NCBI RefSeq assembly: GCF_025369935.1
Contig: NZ_CP104467.1
Coordinates: forward strand, 1,255,001-1,319,000
Direction of reading: 5' to 3'
From: Paenibacillus andongensis
GTDB taxonomy: Bacteria > Bacillota > Bacilli > Paenibacillales > NBRC-103111
DNA: 64,000 nt
Shown: positions 56,664 to 64,000 of the stretch, piece by piece
Position numbering within the stretch: position 1 is the stretch's first letter
How the letters are laid out: every line of letters starts with the position of its first letter
The notes under the pieces: model-generated
Database searches by the model: none
What the model was told of the DNA's origin: nothing
The model's input: only the letters and a program-made list of their open reading frames with translations
Position numbers and translations under genes: made by a program

Positions 56664-57146
56664 TTAACAACGGCGCAGTGCGATGATGAATGCGGCCAGA
56701 GAAGCCAGGGAGGCGATCGTCCGCACATGGTTCCAGGCTACCCAGCGAGATAGATAGTGTTGCCAGACTTCCGCACCTTTGGCGCTGCCGGGTTCGACGG
56801 CGGCGAGCGCATCGTTAAGAGGCACGTTAAAGATGATCGTGGCGACGAAAGCGCCGACAAAATAGAGCAGGCTGCCGATCAGTATGTACAGTGCGCCGGG
56901 CGTACCCAGCCGGAAAAACGATACGCCCCCCAGGACGACGGAGACAAATGCAGTTCCCATGAAAACGAAGCTGAAAAGTGTCTGCAGGATGGTCGAGTTG
57001 ATGGACTGCATCGCGACGATCCCTTGCGCCGCCGGGAGCCGGGCGAGTGCGGCCATGACGAAGGTTGAGAAAGCGAAAAAAATGCCCGCGATCAACCCCG
57101 AGCCGAGCGCGGAGGCATAGGTGAGGCCGATGGTCCATTTAGCCAT
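56664..57146 (-). CDS. DUF1772 family membrane protein
   Basis: This is a 160-residue protein with four hydrophobic segments and the DUF1772 (anthrone-oxygenase-like) pattern: GLIAGIFFAFSTFVMAALARLP, NVPLNDALA and a C-terminal WVAWNHVRTIASLASLAAF. AAAGGAG lies 10 bases before ATG 57146, and an ATG two codons earlier is also possible. The gene is clearly richer in G+C than both flanks, which suggests separate acquisition. The function of bacterial members is unknown. Confidence 0.82.
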   Translation of the reverse strand: MAKWTIGLTYASALGSGLIAGIFFAFSTFVMAALARLPAAQGIVAMQSINSTILQTLFSFVFMGTAFVSVVLGGVSFFRLGTPGALYILIGSLLYFVGAFVATIIFNVPLNDALAAVEPGSAKGAEVWQHYLSRWVAWNHVRTIASLASLAAFIIALRRC

Positions 57147-57440
57147 AAACATCCAACTCCTTTTAATTAATTGCAAGCAAATAAAAATTGCTGAACTCCT
57201 CGTTTAGGGGGAAATCGAAAGGCCTTGTTTCTCACGGCGTTCTTTGAAGTAGATATCGAGCAAGGGGGAAATTGCTTGCTCTTACAAATATATAAGGATT
57301 TCCAGATAATGTGAAGTACATCTTTTTGAAAACGCGTCGTAGAATCATTATGCTAAACTTTCCTGTTAGGGCTAAGAAATAGCCTTTGTCAAAAAAGGAG
57401 CGCCTCGGTATGATGGGTTTGTCCCGGGATTAAGCCTACA
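57147..57440. other. Gap without recognisable genes
   Basis: This stretch holds the upstream region of the minus-strand DUF1772 gene and A/T-rich sequence. An AAAAAAGGAG with ATGATG at about 57397-57416 may be the relic of a ribosome site of the degraded transposase that follows. Confidence 0.3.
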
Positions 57441-57795
57441 GTGTCCGGTTACAGAATCGAATTATTCGCTGGTTGGATATTCGCTTCATGCTTAGTGAGA
57501 TTCCGATAGCAAGTCAGCTTCGCTCTATCAAGGGGCTTGGCCCCATCTTTGTTGCAGCGATTTTAGCTGGTGCGGGTGATCTTAGACAGTATGCGCATGG
57601 ACGTCAGTTACTGCGAAAAGCGGTCTTAATCTAGCTGAAAGTACGTCAGGAAAACGGAAGGGACAGATAGTCATATCTAAACGTGGAGATTCAACCTTAC
57701 ATAAGTATTTGTTTCTCGCTACTCTACAGCTCATTGGTGTAAATCCTGTATTTCGAGAGTTACATGAGTATAACGTTAAAGTTAACCAAGCTTAA
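57441..57795 (+). pseudogene. IS110-family transposase remnant (C-terminal Transposase_20 part)
   Basis: From about 57446 one frame reads IKGLGPIFVAAILAGAGDLRQYAHGRQLLRKA, the helix-hairpin-helix segment typical of the C-terminal part of IS110/IS116/IS902 transposases, and stops near 57634. After a frameshift around 57605 the matching continuation (GLNLAESTSGKRKGQ, KRGDSTLHKYLFLAT) runs to TAA 57793-57795. The N-terminal catalytic DEDD domain is missing, so the element is dead. No element ends could be defined. Confidence 0.75.
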
Positions 57796-57930
57796 ACTGG
57801 AGTCTCATGGCCGATTTAAAGCCTATTTAAAACAAAAATAGATACTTGACTATTAATCAATCAGACAAGAGTCCATCATATAAATGTATAAGTTACATAG
57901 TATACTTTAGTCTATAGGGAGGTGTTTTTA

Positions 57931-58722
57931 TTGGTTTTATCCAAATCCAGTCGAAAAAAAGTATTTAAAAAGAAATCAGTTGTATGTCGCCCTTCGAATA
58001 GAAAAAAAGCGTGTAAGAAACTTATTATCGTCAGAAAAAAAATTGTACTTGTACGTAGTCCACGTCCCCAAATTAATGTTTCTGTCCCTCAAGGGATTCA
58101 GGGACCTACCGGTCCTCAAGGAATTCAGGGACCCATAGGACCTGGGGCATTACTTAAATGGTACGATTTTATAGAAGTCCCTGACCCTATGATTCCTGGA
58201 GGTACTGCAATTACAACGTTTCCACTATCATCTCCACCTACTTCATTCGGGCCTGAAGTTCCTATAGCTGAGTTATTCATCACCCTGGATAATATCGATT
58301 CTGATGATAGAGCAGAGTTAAAAGTGACTATCGTTTGGAATTTTGGCGTTACAACAACTGTTCCTAGTCCTGAAATTTCAGTTCTTTCCCAACAAATGCA
58401 ATTCAGTATATGGCGTGATGCAGCTTTAACAGGAACACGTCTTTGTTCAGTAGTTGATCACGGTAATATTACACAAATTTCAGAAACAGCTCCAGTCGGA
58501 ACTCCAATAATCCAAACTTTGACGACATCGTTCACATGCACTGATATAGGAATTACCGGTACACCACATAAGTATTTTTTAACAGGCGCAGCAGGCCCAG
58601 CTAATGGCTTCTTTGTATCGGCGGGTGACGACGGTGGTGGTCCAGCACCTATTACCACTTTCGACAATCCAAACGTTACAGAAGTTCATTTTAGTGGAAT
58701 GGTTATTGACCGCAATTCTTAA
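57931..58722 (+). CDS. Collagen-like-repeat surface/exosporium-type protein
   Basis: This protein has about 263 residues. A strongly basic N-terminus (KSSRKKVFKKKSV, RKKACKKLIIVRKK) is followed by six Gly-X-Y triplets (GIQGPTGPQGIQGPIGPG) and a beta-rich C-terminal domain of about 180 residues. This resembles BclA-like spore filament proteins, with a short collagen stalk and a jelly-roll-type head, in a minimal form. AGGGAGGTG at 57916-57924 favours TTG 57931; GTG 57922 overlaps the ribosome site. No sortase signal or signal peptide is present, as is usual for exosporium proteins. Confidence 0.7.
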   Translation: MVLSKSSRKKVFKKKSVVCRPSNRKKACKKLIIVRKKIVLVRSPRPQINVSVPQGIQGPTGPQGIQGPIGPGALLKWYDFIEVPDPMIPGGTAITTFPLSSPPTSFGPEVPIAELFITLDNIDSDDRAELKVTIVWNFGVTTTVPSPEISVLSQQMQFSIWRDAALTGTRLCSVVDHGNITQISETAPVGTPIIQTLTTSFTCTDIGITGTPHKYFLTGAAGPANGFFVSAGDDGGGPAPITTFDNPNVTEVHFSGMVIDRNS

Positions 58723-58744
58723 GAAACAAAACGCTTATGAGTCT

Positions 58745-58888
58745 ATGATTGATTATAGTATTCATTCAACTAATAATCAGTACGATATGAGTCAATTTGA
58801 AGATGATAGTGATAACGATGTGAACGAATATGATCTTTTTGACTACAAGTACCTTGATTATTACTGGACAGAAGGAGGATGGTCTTAA
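58745..58888 (+). CDS. Possible small acidic protein, 47 aa
   Basis: ATG 58745 opens 47 codons rich in Asp, Asn and Tyr (FEDDSDNDVNEYDLFDYKYLDYY). The ribosome site is weak (AAGAAAC). It begins 22 bases after the collagen-like gene and could be co-transcribed with it. Real coding is uncertain. Confidence 0.35.
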   Translation: MIDYSIHSTNNQYDMSQFEDDSDNDVNEYDLFDYKYLDYYWTEGGWS

Positions 58889-58982
58889 ATTGAGAGCATG
58901 AAATTAACTTAATTGTATTATGGGATCAACTCATTTTTAAATCGACATTACCACCTTGGTTGAGAAATTGGAGAAGGGCGAA

Positions 58983-59924
58983 TTATAGGCCCTTTTTAAA
59001 AATACGATCAATTTCGTTGATTTCTTCTACTGTTAGGTGGACGTCTAATGTTTTTAAATTATCCAGCACTTGCTCTGCTCTTTTTGCTCCGGGAATGACA
59101 ACATTAATTGAATCATGTGTTAAATACCAAGCAAGGACTACATGAGCAACTTCAGCATTTTTTGCATTTGCAATTTTACGGAGCTGCTCTACCTTTTCTA
59201 AATTATTTTTAAATTTATCGCCCTGAAAGTGAGGCATATCTTTGCGTAGATCATTGAATGTCATATCCTTATTGTATTTACCAGCAAGCAAGCCTGATGC
59301 TAGTGGAAAATATGGAATAAACGAAATGTTATTCTCTGTTGTATATGGAAAGAATTCTTGTTCCGCTTCACGCTGCAGCAAATTGTAGTTTCCCTGTAAT
59401 ACATCGACAAAGCCATCCTTATTTGCTTCTTTCAATTGTTCATGTGAGAAATTAGAAACGCCAATTGCTCTAATTTTACCTTCGTCCTTTAGCTGTTTTA
59501 AGACTCCAACCGCCTCATCTTTTGGTGTATCCTGATCTGGAAAATGGATATAAAATAAATCTATGTAATCTGTTTGCAGCCTTTTCAAACTATCTTCAAC
59601 GGCTTGTTTTAAAAAAGTAGGCGAATTATCCATGGCAACATCATTGCCTACAAGTGTAAGGCCGCCTTTTGTTGTAAGGATGAGTTCATGACGCTTTCCT
59701 GCTTCTTTTATCACTTCACCTACTAGCTCCTCTGAACGTCCTGTTCCATAAAAAAACGCCGTATCTAAAAAATTCACTCCATGGTTGATCGCAGCCCGCA
59801 CCAAATCTTTTCCTACATCTTCATTTAAATTAGGATAAATATTGTGCCCACCTACAGCGCTTGTTCCAAGTCCGATTGGATTGACAACTAAATCTGTTTT
59901 ACCAATTCGTATTTGTTTCGTCAT
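58983..59924 (-). CDS. Aldo/keto reductase
   Basis: This 313-residue NADPH-dependent reductase of the aldo/keto superfamily has the catalytic tetrad in order: Asp and Tyr in LDTAFFYG, Lys in LTTKGG and His in YIHFPD. The cofactor signature [15 protein letters not shown] lies near the end. GAGGGAG sits before ATG 59924 on the minus strand; a TTG three codons earlier is less likely. It follows a truncated MerR gene on the same strand, a pairing often seen for stress-responsive reductases. Confidence 0.9.
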   Translation of the reverse strand: MTKQIRIGKTDLVVNPIGLGTSAVGGHNIYPNLNEDVGKDLVRAAINHGVNFLDTAFFYGTGRSEELVGEVIKEAGKRHELILTTKGGLTLVGNDVAMDNSPTFLKQAVEDSLKRLQTDYIDLFYIHFPDQDTPKDEAVGVLKQLKDEGKIRAIGVSNFSHEQLKEANKDGFVDVLQGNYNLLQREAEQEFFPYTTENNISFIPYFPLASGLLAGKYNKDMTFNDLRKDMPHFQGDKFKNNLEKVEQLRKIANAKNAEVAHVVLAWYLTHDSINVVIPGAKRAEQVLDNLKTLDVHLTVEEINEIDRIFKKGL

Positions 59925-59997
59925 TCTCTTCAACTCCCTCTCGTTTTTAATCGTTTAGTCACTTTTATATTACCTTTTTCTCCAGTAACTAATTAGC

Positions 59998-60165
59998 CTA
60001 AAATTGCGAGTATGCAATATCGGATTCGGTATAGATCCTGTGTCCAGAGTCGGTATGACCGGATGGTGAGAACAAACCGATCTGGTCGTAGTATCGCAAT
60101 GTTTGAACCGTTAATCCTGCTAATTTCGCAAGTTCTCCAACTTTCCACTCTCGTTTCACGATCAT
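59998..60165 (-). pseudogene. Truncated MerR-family regulator (N-terminal HTH only)
   Basis: On the minus strand, GTG 60159 (or ATG 60165) opens about 52-55 codons reading REWKVGELAKLAGLTVQTL, then RYYDQIGLFSPSG and HRIYTESDIAYSQF, before TAG at 59998-60000. This is the winged-helix DNA-binding head of a MerR protein of the TipA-like type. The dimerisation helix and effector domain are missing. AAAAAAGGG supplies a ribosome site six bases before the GTG. It lies directly upstream of the aldo/keto reductase gene it may once have controlled. Confidence 0.75.
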
Positions 60166-60304
60166 CCCTTTTTTCGCGCGAGGTTTTACCGGTATCTACA
60201 TCTTAATTCATTACGTTACGTAAGTTTCAAGTACAATATGTAATTATTAAAATGATGAACATGCAGTATTTTTACAAAATAAATTTCCAGAGGGGGAAAT
60301 GGTC

Positions 60305-60838
60305 GTGCAAGACCTGACAAAGAACGTACTCGAAGACATGAACAAGCAGCTTGATCGAATCATAAAGAGCTTGAACATGCTTGATGATGATTTGATTTGG
60401 AAAAAAATGAAGGATTCTATGAACAGTATCGGAAATCTTTGCTTACATTTAGCGGGAAACGAGTATCAGAACCTCATAAGTGCAATCGGAAACAAACCTT
60501 TCATTCGGGAACGGACTCAAGAATTTAATTCTGAAGGTGGCATATCAAAGGATGAATTGATTAGTCTTCTTTTGAAGACACGGTCCGAATCGGCAAGTAT
60601 ATTATCGGTTTTGTCAGAGGAGGATATAAAAAGGGAAGTCATAATCCGCTATGATCTGGAGGATTGGAACAAAATGCTTCGGGTTAACGCTGCAGAAGAT
60701 GAAACCTATGAAATGAGAGTAATCAGTAGGCTTCTTGTTCAGGTTGCTGCACACTACGGATATCATGCAGGGCAAATTGTGCTACTCTCCAAATTACTGA
60801 AAGATACGAATGAACACATCACAGGACAGTATCATTAA
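60305..60838 (+). CDS. DinB-like / DUF1572 four-helix-bundle protein
   Basis: This protein of about 177 residues has the DinB-fold pattern: an N-terminal helix, a first metal-type His in NLCLHLAGNEYQNL and the pair HYGYHAGQIVLL near the C-terminus. GAGGGGG is eight bases before GTG 60305 but only two before ATG 60299, so the GTG is favoured. Members of this superfamily include metal-dependent thiol transferases, and the substrate here is unknown. Confidence 0.82.
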   Translation: MQDLTKNVLEDMNKQLDRIIKSLNMLDDDLIWKKMKDSMNSIGNLCLHLAGNEYQNLISAIGNKPFIRERTQEFNSEGGISKDELISLLLKTRSESASILSVLSEEDIKREVIIRYDLEDWNKMLRVNAAEDETYEMRVISRLLVQVAAHYGYHAGQIVLLSKLLKDTNEHITGQYH

Positions 60839-61231
60839 TCATTCATTGCAAGAACGAATGAGTGTGCTAAAGAACAATACTTCACTGATAGAAATGACTC
60901 TTGAGTGATGCATTTTATCTCATTCCTTTTTATCGGGATTATCATTGATTTTCTTATCCACTTACTCAGACGTACAAAAACTTCAACTTAATTTGTAAAT
61001 TGATTTTAAAAGAAAGTTTTGAAGTGACATAGGCGTTCACTCTATGGGGTGAACGCCTATTAAATTTCTTTATGGAGGTTCATCGGGTTCAATGAAAAGA
61101 GGGGATCATGCCAGAGAACAATTCATTCAAGATTTTTGGTCCTTCTACGATAAATAAAACAAGCACACAATCATGTCTCAACAGGGCTTCATATAATAGA
61201 TAAGCTTCGACAAAAAGGAGGTGTATTTTTA
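60839..61231. other. Gap with one perfect hairpin
   Basis: ATAGGCGTTCAC (61029-61040) pairs perfectly with GTGAACGCCTAT (61049-61060), followed by TAAATTTCTT, so it is a possible weak terminator. The motif GGCGTTCACTC recurs in the terminator at 26340-26383. No other feature is seen apart from the ribosome site AAAAGGAGGTG of the next gene. Confidence 0.55.
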
Positions 61232-61672
61232 ATGGTAAGATTACTAGATAATAGAACATCGCAAAATGCTAGTTTTCAACAATCGATCAGTTCTTCGACC
61301 TCCAGCACTCCCACATTATTTGGACAGGTAGGGCTAGATTGTTTGAATCCAGGAGGACTCATACGTGTTGATTTTACTGCAACAGTGACCATTTCGTTTC
61401 CAAGTAACGCAACAGCTTTAACTATCCTTATCCAAGTTGTAAGAGGAACACTGATAACAGATCCATTGGTGTACTCCGCTAATCTAACCATACCAGCTAC
61501 ACCAGAAGCGGGCTCTCTTATCTTTCCTTATACCGTTACAGGATCAGATTACAACGTCCCAGCTCCTCCAAACAACCAGCTTATTTATACCGCATTCATA
61601 AGTTCCAACAGCACCCTACCGCTTCGGGTCGGTCCGGAAAGTTTTAATGTCGCTGCGTATTCGGACTTTTAA
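61232..61672 (+). CDS. Beta-rich hypothetical protein, possible spore-surface protein
   Basis: The 146-residue protein has a Ser/Thr/Gln-rich start (NRTSQNASFQQSISSSTSS) and alternating hydrophobic beta-strands to the end, without signal peptide or membrane segment. The style resembles the head domain of the collagen-like protein at 57931, and both share the AGGAGGTG-(T-rich) leader. No family is recognised. A spore-surface role is inference. Confidence 0.6.
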   Translation: MVRLLDNRTSQNASFQQSISSSTSSTPTLFGQVGLDCLNPGGLIRVDFTATVTISFPSNATALTILIQVVRGTLITDPLVYSANLTIPATPEAGSLIFPYTVTGSDYNVPAPPNNQLIYTAFISSNSTLPLRVGPESFNVAAYSDF

Positions 61673-61773
61673 CGAATCACTTGCATTGGAATTGAGTTGA
61701 ATCGTTACAATCACGAGAGTACGCAACTTAGCATCTTAAAAAGACTCAACTCCCTCGGGAAAGAGTTCAATAC

Positions 61774-61827
61774 AAACAGCGATAGTCTAGGGCTTTTTCT
61801 CGCCCGAGTCTGTCGCTGTTTCTTTTA
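61774..61827. terminator. Bidirectional terminator overlapping the end of the DUF2334 gene
   Basis: AAACAGCGA (61774-61782) pairs with TCGCTGTTT (61813-61821), with TCTTTTATTAT after it on the plus strand. It serves the gene ending at 61672, and its 3' half codes the last residues of the minus-strand gene. Confidence 0.65.
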
Positions 61828-62698
61828 TTATATAAGAACGGAACAAGTCCAGGATAGATACGAAGCGCCGGCCATTTGAAAACATGTGTTGAATGAGCCT
61901 TTTGAGGGGAGAACGATCCTCATAAATGGGAGGAGCATTCTTCCGTATGTGAATATAGGGAAATTCGAGAAACGGATGATAAAAAAAGGAAGCCAAATCA
62001 TTTTCACCGAAGCTGTTAGCTTGGTTCATCATCCTATTCACATCTTGTTCCACGGTTTCACTGCCTATATAGCCCAAGGGCGTAGGTACATAATATGTCT
62101 TCCCGAAAATCGAACTTGATCTGCGAAAAGTCATTTGTCGGCTGTTGGGGGCTTCTGGATTATCTTCATAAATCAAGCAGGTGCAAGCCTCCAAAATCTT
62201 GCGTTGAACTTCGGATGCCGTATAATGCGGGGTTTCAAACCAATTCGGGTGCAAACCTGCAGCATGAAACTCGGAATATGCCATGTAAAATCGTCTGTAA
62301 GCGTAAGACTTTTGAAAATGAAACATGGTTGATAACGATTCCAGCGGATCCCCAGGTGGGCAGTCTTTCTTACATCCCGAATAAGCAAATTCATATCCCT
62401 CAGCACTGATTGACTGGCCATACTGGTGAGTATATCCGTGCATGCCGAGTGATGCTCCGCGTGCGCACAAGGCATGTAGGGTTTGAACGAATCTTACGGA
62501 AACAGGATTGTGAGGATTTCCCATGGGGCAATCGACTCCACGTAGGGGATCTATAAATCGTGAGATCACCGCAACCTGAAAAGGCACTCCATGCATATAT
62601 AAATAATCCGCAAGAGCGAGTAATTTCAGTTGACTCTCCGCCGTTTCGTAATAACCCCCAGGTCCGACATCCTCGAGCCGAATTAATGCTTCCAACAT
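61787..62698 (-). CDS. DUF2334 polysaccharide-deacetylase-like protein
   Basis: This 303-residue protein belongs to the DUF2334 group of the NodB-like deacetylase superfamily. It begins ALIRLEDVGPGG, the acidic pair being where CE4 enzymes have their metal Asp residues, contains the HGYTHQYG motif around residue 103 as the metal-His motif, and ends with FFYHPFLEFP and a C-terminal helix. No signal peptide is evident. Expression is from the minus strand on its own. The substrate is not known for this family. Confidence 0.82.
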   Translation of the reverse strand: MLEALIRLEDVGPGGYYETAESQLKLLALADYLYMHGVPFQVAVISRFIDPLRGVDCPMGNPHNPVSVRFVQTLHALCARGASLGMHGYTHQYGQSISAEGYEFAYSGCKKDCPPGDPLESLSTMFHFQKSYAYRRFYMAYSEFHAAGLHPNWFETPHYTASEVQRKILEACTCLIYEDNPEAPNSRQMTFRRSSSIFGKTYYVPTPLGYIGSETVEQDVNRMMNQANSFGENDLASFFYHPFLEFPYIHIRKNAPPIYEDRSPLKRLIQHMFSNGRRFVSILDLFRSYIIKETATDSGEKKP

Positions 62699-62810
62699 TC
62701 AATCTCCCCCCAAAATTGTATGTTGCCTCTTTTACCAATTTATGTGAATGACTTGAGTTTCATCACTTGATGACACCTGTGTATTATTGGGCAGAGTCTT
62801 TCATTGCACG

Positions 62811-62900
62811 ATGCTTGATGAGAAAATCGTCTATCAAAACGAAGAAGAAGGCTTCGAAGAAACGGTGAAGAAGGTAACTAATCACCTCAAGTCAGCGTAG
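62811..62900 (+). other. Possible small or remnant ORF, 29 codons
   Basis: ATG 62811 opens MLDEKIVYQNEEEGFEETVKK and ends at TAG 62898-62900, immediately before a strong terminator. An alternative frame from ATG 62770 reads a basic 32-residue peptide. No ribosome site supports either, so this may be the tail of a lost gene. Confidence 0.25.
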
Positions 62901-62924
62901 ATCCACCTACCTCATTGAAAGATG

Positions 62925-62953
62925 CCCTCAACCCTTGCGGTTGGGGGTTTTTT
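62925..62953 (+). terminator. Rho-independent terminator
   Basis: CCCTCAACC (62925-62933) pairs with GGTTGGGGG (62939-62947) around CTTGC, and six T residues follow. No intact gene lies just upstream, which suggests a lost or very small gene. Confidence 0.8.
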
Positions 62954-63033
62954 GTCTGTTAGAATTTTTTTTACCCTTTTTTGATTCTCACTATTTAGAG
63001 ATTCTCTAATGGGAATCTAGAGTACAACAAACA

Positions 63034-63074
63034 ACAGGCTGTCGGTAATCGGCAGACTGTTGAGGGACGGGTAG
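63034..63074 (+). repeat. Hairpin plus ACGGGTAG box, copy 2
   Basis: ACAGgCTGtCG and CGgCAGaCTGT arms (63034-63060) are followed by TGAGGG and ACGGGTAG (63067-63074). It resembles the element at 44174-44220. Confidence 0.4.
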
Positions 63075-63130
63075 TTATTTAGTACCGAATCGGACTGAGG
63101 CTTTTTAACATGTTAAATTTAAAAATGTTG

Positions 63131-63160
63131 TTGACACGACACCAAATGGTGACCTATAAT
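63131..63160 (+). promoter_or_regulatory. Consensus sigma-A promoter of the ArsR-SRPBCC operon
   Basis: TTGACA (63131-63136), an 18-base spacer and TATAAT (63155-63160) match the consensus at all twelve positions. A palindromic operator fills the spacer. Confidence 0.85.
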
Positions 63161-63183
63161 TAAAATGTCACTAAATGGTGTCC
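63138..63183 (+). promoter_or_regulatory. Two candidate operators for the ArsR-family regulator
   Basis: GACACCAAATGGTGACC (63138-63154) lies between -35 and -10, and GTCACTAAATGGTGTCC (63167-63183) covers the transcription start. Each holds an inverted CACCA/TGGTG core (one mismatch in the second), and their centres are 29 bases apart. Binding at either would block RNA polymerase, so autorepression is expected. Confidence 0.75.
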
Positions 63184-63251
63184 AATTAGGAGTTAGTCAA
63201 TAGGAAAGTTTGGAACCTGAATAAGGAAAATAATATTTTGGAGGGGCTGAT

Positions 63252-63581
63252 GTGAGCGAGAACAACCAGTTGCGGGATGTGTTTGACGCGATTGCAGATC
63301 CAACTAGGCGCCGACTGATTCGTCTGTTAGCAGAGGCAGAGGAGATACCGCTTCATGAATTAACGGCACAGTTTCAAATGGGCCGTACAGCGGTATCCAA
63401 GCATTTGACAATCCTTAAAGAGGCCGGACTGGTGCTTGACCGAAAAGTCGGCAGAGAAACACGATTTAGGCTGAATGCCTCTCCACTCCGAGAAATTCAA
63501 GATTGGGCGGCATTCTACAGCAAGTTCTGGAGTACGAATATGTTACGTTTGAACCAACTATTAGAGGAGGAAGAAGAATGA
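63252..63581 (+). CDS. ArsR-family winged-helix repressor
   Basis: This 109-residue DNA-binding protein has the ArsR pattern from DVFDAIADPTRRRLIRLLA to the recognition helix MGRTAVSKHLTILKEAGLV. There are no cysteine pairs of metal sensors, so it belongs to the SdpR/YczG-like group that often pairs with SRPBCC genes. GTG 63252 follows GGAGGGG; the overlapping ATG at 63250 reads straight into a stop. It overlaps the next gene by four bases and probably represses its own operon through the paired operators upstream. Confidence 0.9.
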   Translation: MSENNQLRDVFDAIADPTRRRLIRLLAEAEEIPLHELTAQFQMGRTAVSKHLTILKEAGLVLDRKVGRETRFRLNASPLREIQDWAAFYSKFWSTNMLRLNQLLEEEEE

Positions 63582-63997
63582 GTTTAACATTATCCTTGGA
63601 TTTTCAGTACACGACATCGATCGAGAAACTTTGGTCCGCTTTAACCGATTCAAGCAAGCTTGCCAAGTGGGTGGTCAACATCCACAATGGCCAGGCGATG
63701 GATAATAATTTTGAGCCGGTCGTTGGACACCGTTTTCAGTTTCGCACTCAGCCATCCGAATGGTGGGATGGAATTATTGACGGCGAAGTGCTTATCGTGG
63801 ACGCACCAAACCGGGTGTCCTACACTTGGGCCAGCGGAGGGGAAAAGCACACGGTCACCTGGACGCTGCAGGATTTAGGGGACGGCAAGGTTAACCTTCA
63901 TCTCGAACAAGTCGGATTCGCAAATGTTCAAGGTCTCGAAGGGGCTAAGTATGGCTGGGGTAAATGGTGCAGCGAGCTTGAAAAGGTATTGGCCTAG
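63578..63997 (+). CDS. SRPBCC / AHSA1-type (START-like) protein
   Basis: This 139-residue ligand-cavity protein begins LDFQYTTSIEKLWSALTDSSKLAKWV and has the VSYTWASGG strand. It starts in an ATGA overlap with the ArsR stop, with GAGGAGGAAGAA upstream, so expression is coupled. A longer frame from 63503 runs inside the ArsR gene and is not used. In comparable ArsR-SRPBCC pairs the physiological ligand is usually unknown. The stop codon is complete three bases before the window ends. Confidence 0.88.
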   Translation: MSLTLSLDFQYTTSIEKLWSALTDSSKLAKWVVNIHNGQAMDNNFEPVVGHRFQFRTQPSEWWDGIIDGEVLIVDAPNRVSYTWASGGEKHTVTWTLQDLGDGKVNLHLEQVGFANVQGLEGAKYGWGKWCSELEKVLA

Positions 63998-64000
63998 TTG

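Noticed and set aside
58604..58744. N-terminal part of a 94-codon ORF overlapping the collagen-like gene
   Set aside because: This section is out of frame with the collagen-like gene and lies within it. Only the part after 58745 lies outside the gene and could be coding.
60012..60206. Plus-strand ORF of 64 codons
   Set aside because: The complementary strand codes a recognisable MerR helix-turn-helix in this stretch, so the plus-strand reading is a shadow.
63503..63577. N-terminal extension of the last SRPBCC gene
   Set aside because: It lies inside the ArsR gene in another frame. ATG 63578 has the ribosome site and the ATGA overlap.

Overview
The window looks like a chromosome segment of a Paenibacillus-type, spore-forming, polysaccharide-degrading Firmicute. 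The grounds are the strong AGGAGG ribosome sites with frequent GTG/TTG starts, the YesM/YesN-type two-component systems beside CUT1-class sugar ABC transporters, the very large secreted multi-domain glycoside hydrolases, a collagen-like spore-surface-type protein and the CcpA (cre)-like boxes. No rRNA, tRNA, CRISPR array or intact mobile element was seen. Species assignment is inference.

Region 1 (1-13827) is a fructan locus. It holds a sensor kinase cut by the window edge, its AraC-type response regulator, an exported/anchored GH32 fructanase, two sugar ABC permeases, a PfkB fructokinase, a cytoplasmic-type GH32 hydrolase and a 1268-residue secreted GH32 enzyme with four CBM66-like modules. 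The implied flow is extracellular fructan cleavage, import, intracellular hydrolysis and phosphorylation of fructose. No binding protein for the permeases lies in the visible part. Region 2 (13995-18130) has a Gfo/Idh/MocA dehydrogenase and a GH127 beta-L-arabinofuranosidase transcribed divergently from a cupin/AraC regulator. Region 3 (18671-26312) is a second kinase/regulator pair with a binding protein, two permeases and a cytoplasmic-type GH5 glucanase. After a repeat-rich gap come an AraC regulator, an SDR and an AHSA1-type protein (26953-29425). Region 4 (29679-43155) has an FAD oxidoreductase, a third regulator/kinase pair, an Lpl-type ABC transporter and a 1643-residue GH74 xyloglucanase with FN3 and CBM9 modules.

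Region 5 (43373-47581) has a polysaccharide deacetylase, a cluster of four very small hydrophilic proteins and a PoxB-like enzyme. Region 6 is the most remarkable: at 48182-54601 a single 2139-residue secreted protein carries two GH32 catalytic domains. The first has Glu in place of the nucleophilic Asp (W-Q-N-E-P, as in endo-inulinases) and the second has the ordinary exo-type W-M-N-D-P. They are interleaved with five CBM38-like modules, a LamG-like domain and a Big2-like domain. Upstream lie a consensus promoter, three tandem 12-bp LacI-type operator half-turns and a cre-like palindrome.

Region 7 (54601-63997) is a mosaic of small and accessory genes: membrane proteins, a degraded gene, an IS110-family remnant, collagen-like and beta-rich surface-type proteins, an aldo/keto reductase beside a truncated MerR gene, a DinB-like protein and a DUF2334 deacetylase-like protein. 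It ends with an ArsR-SRPBCC operon whose promoter contains two copies of a candidate operator.
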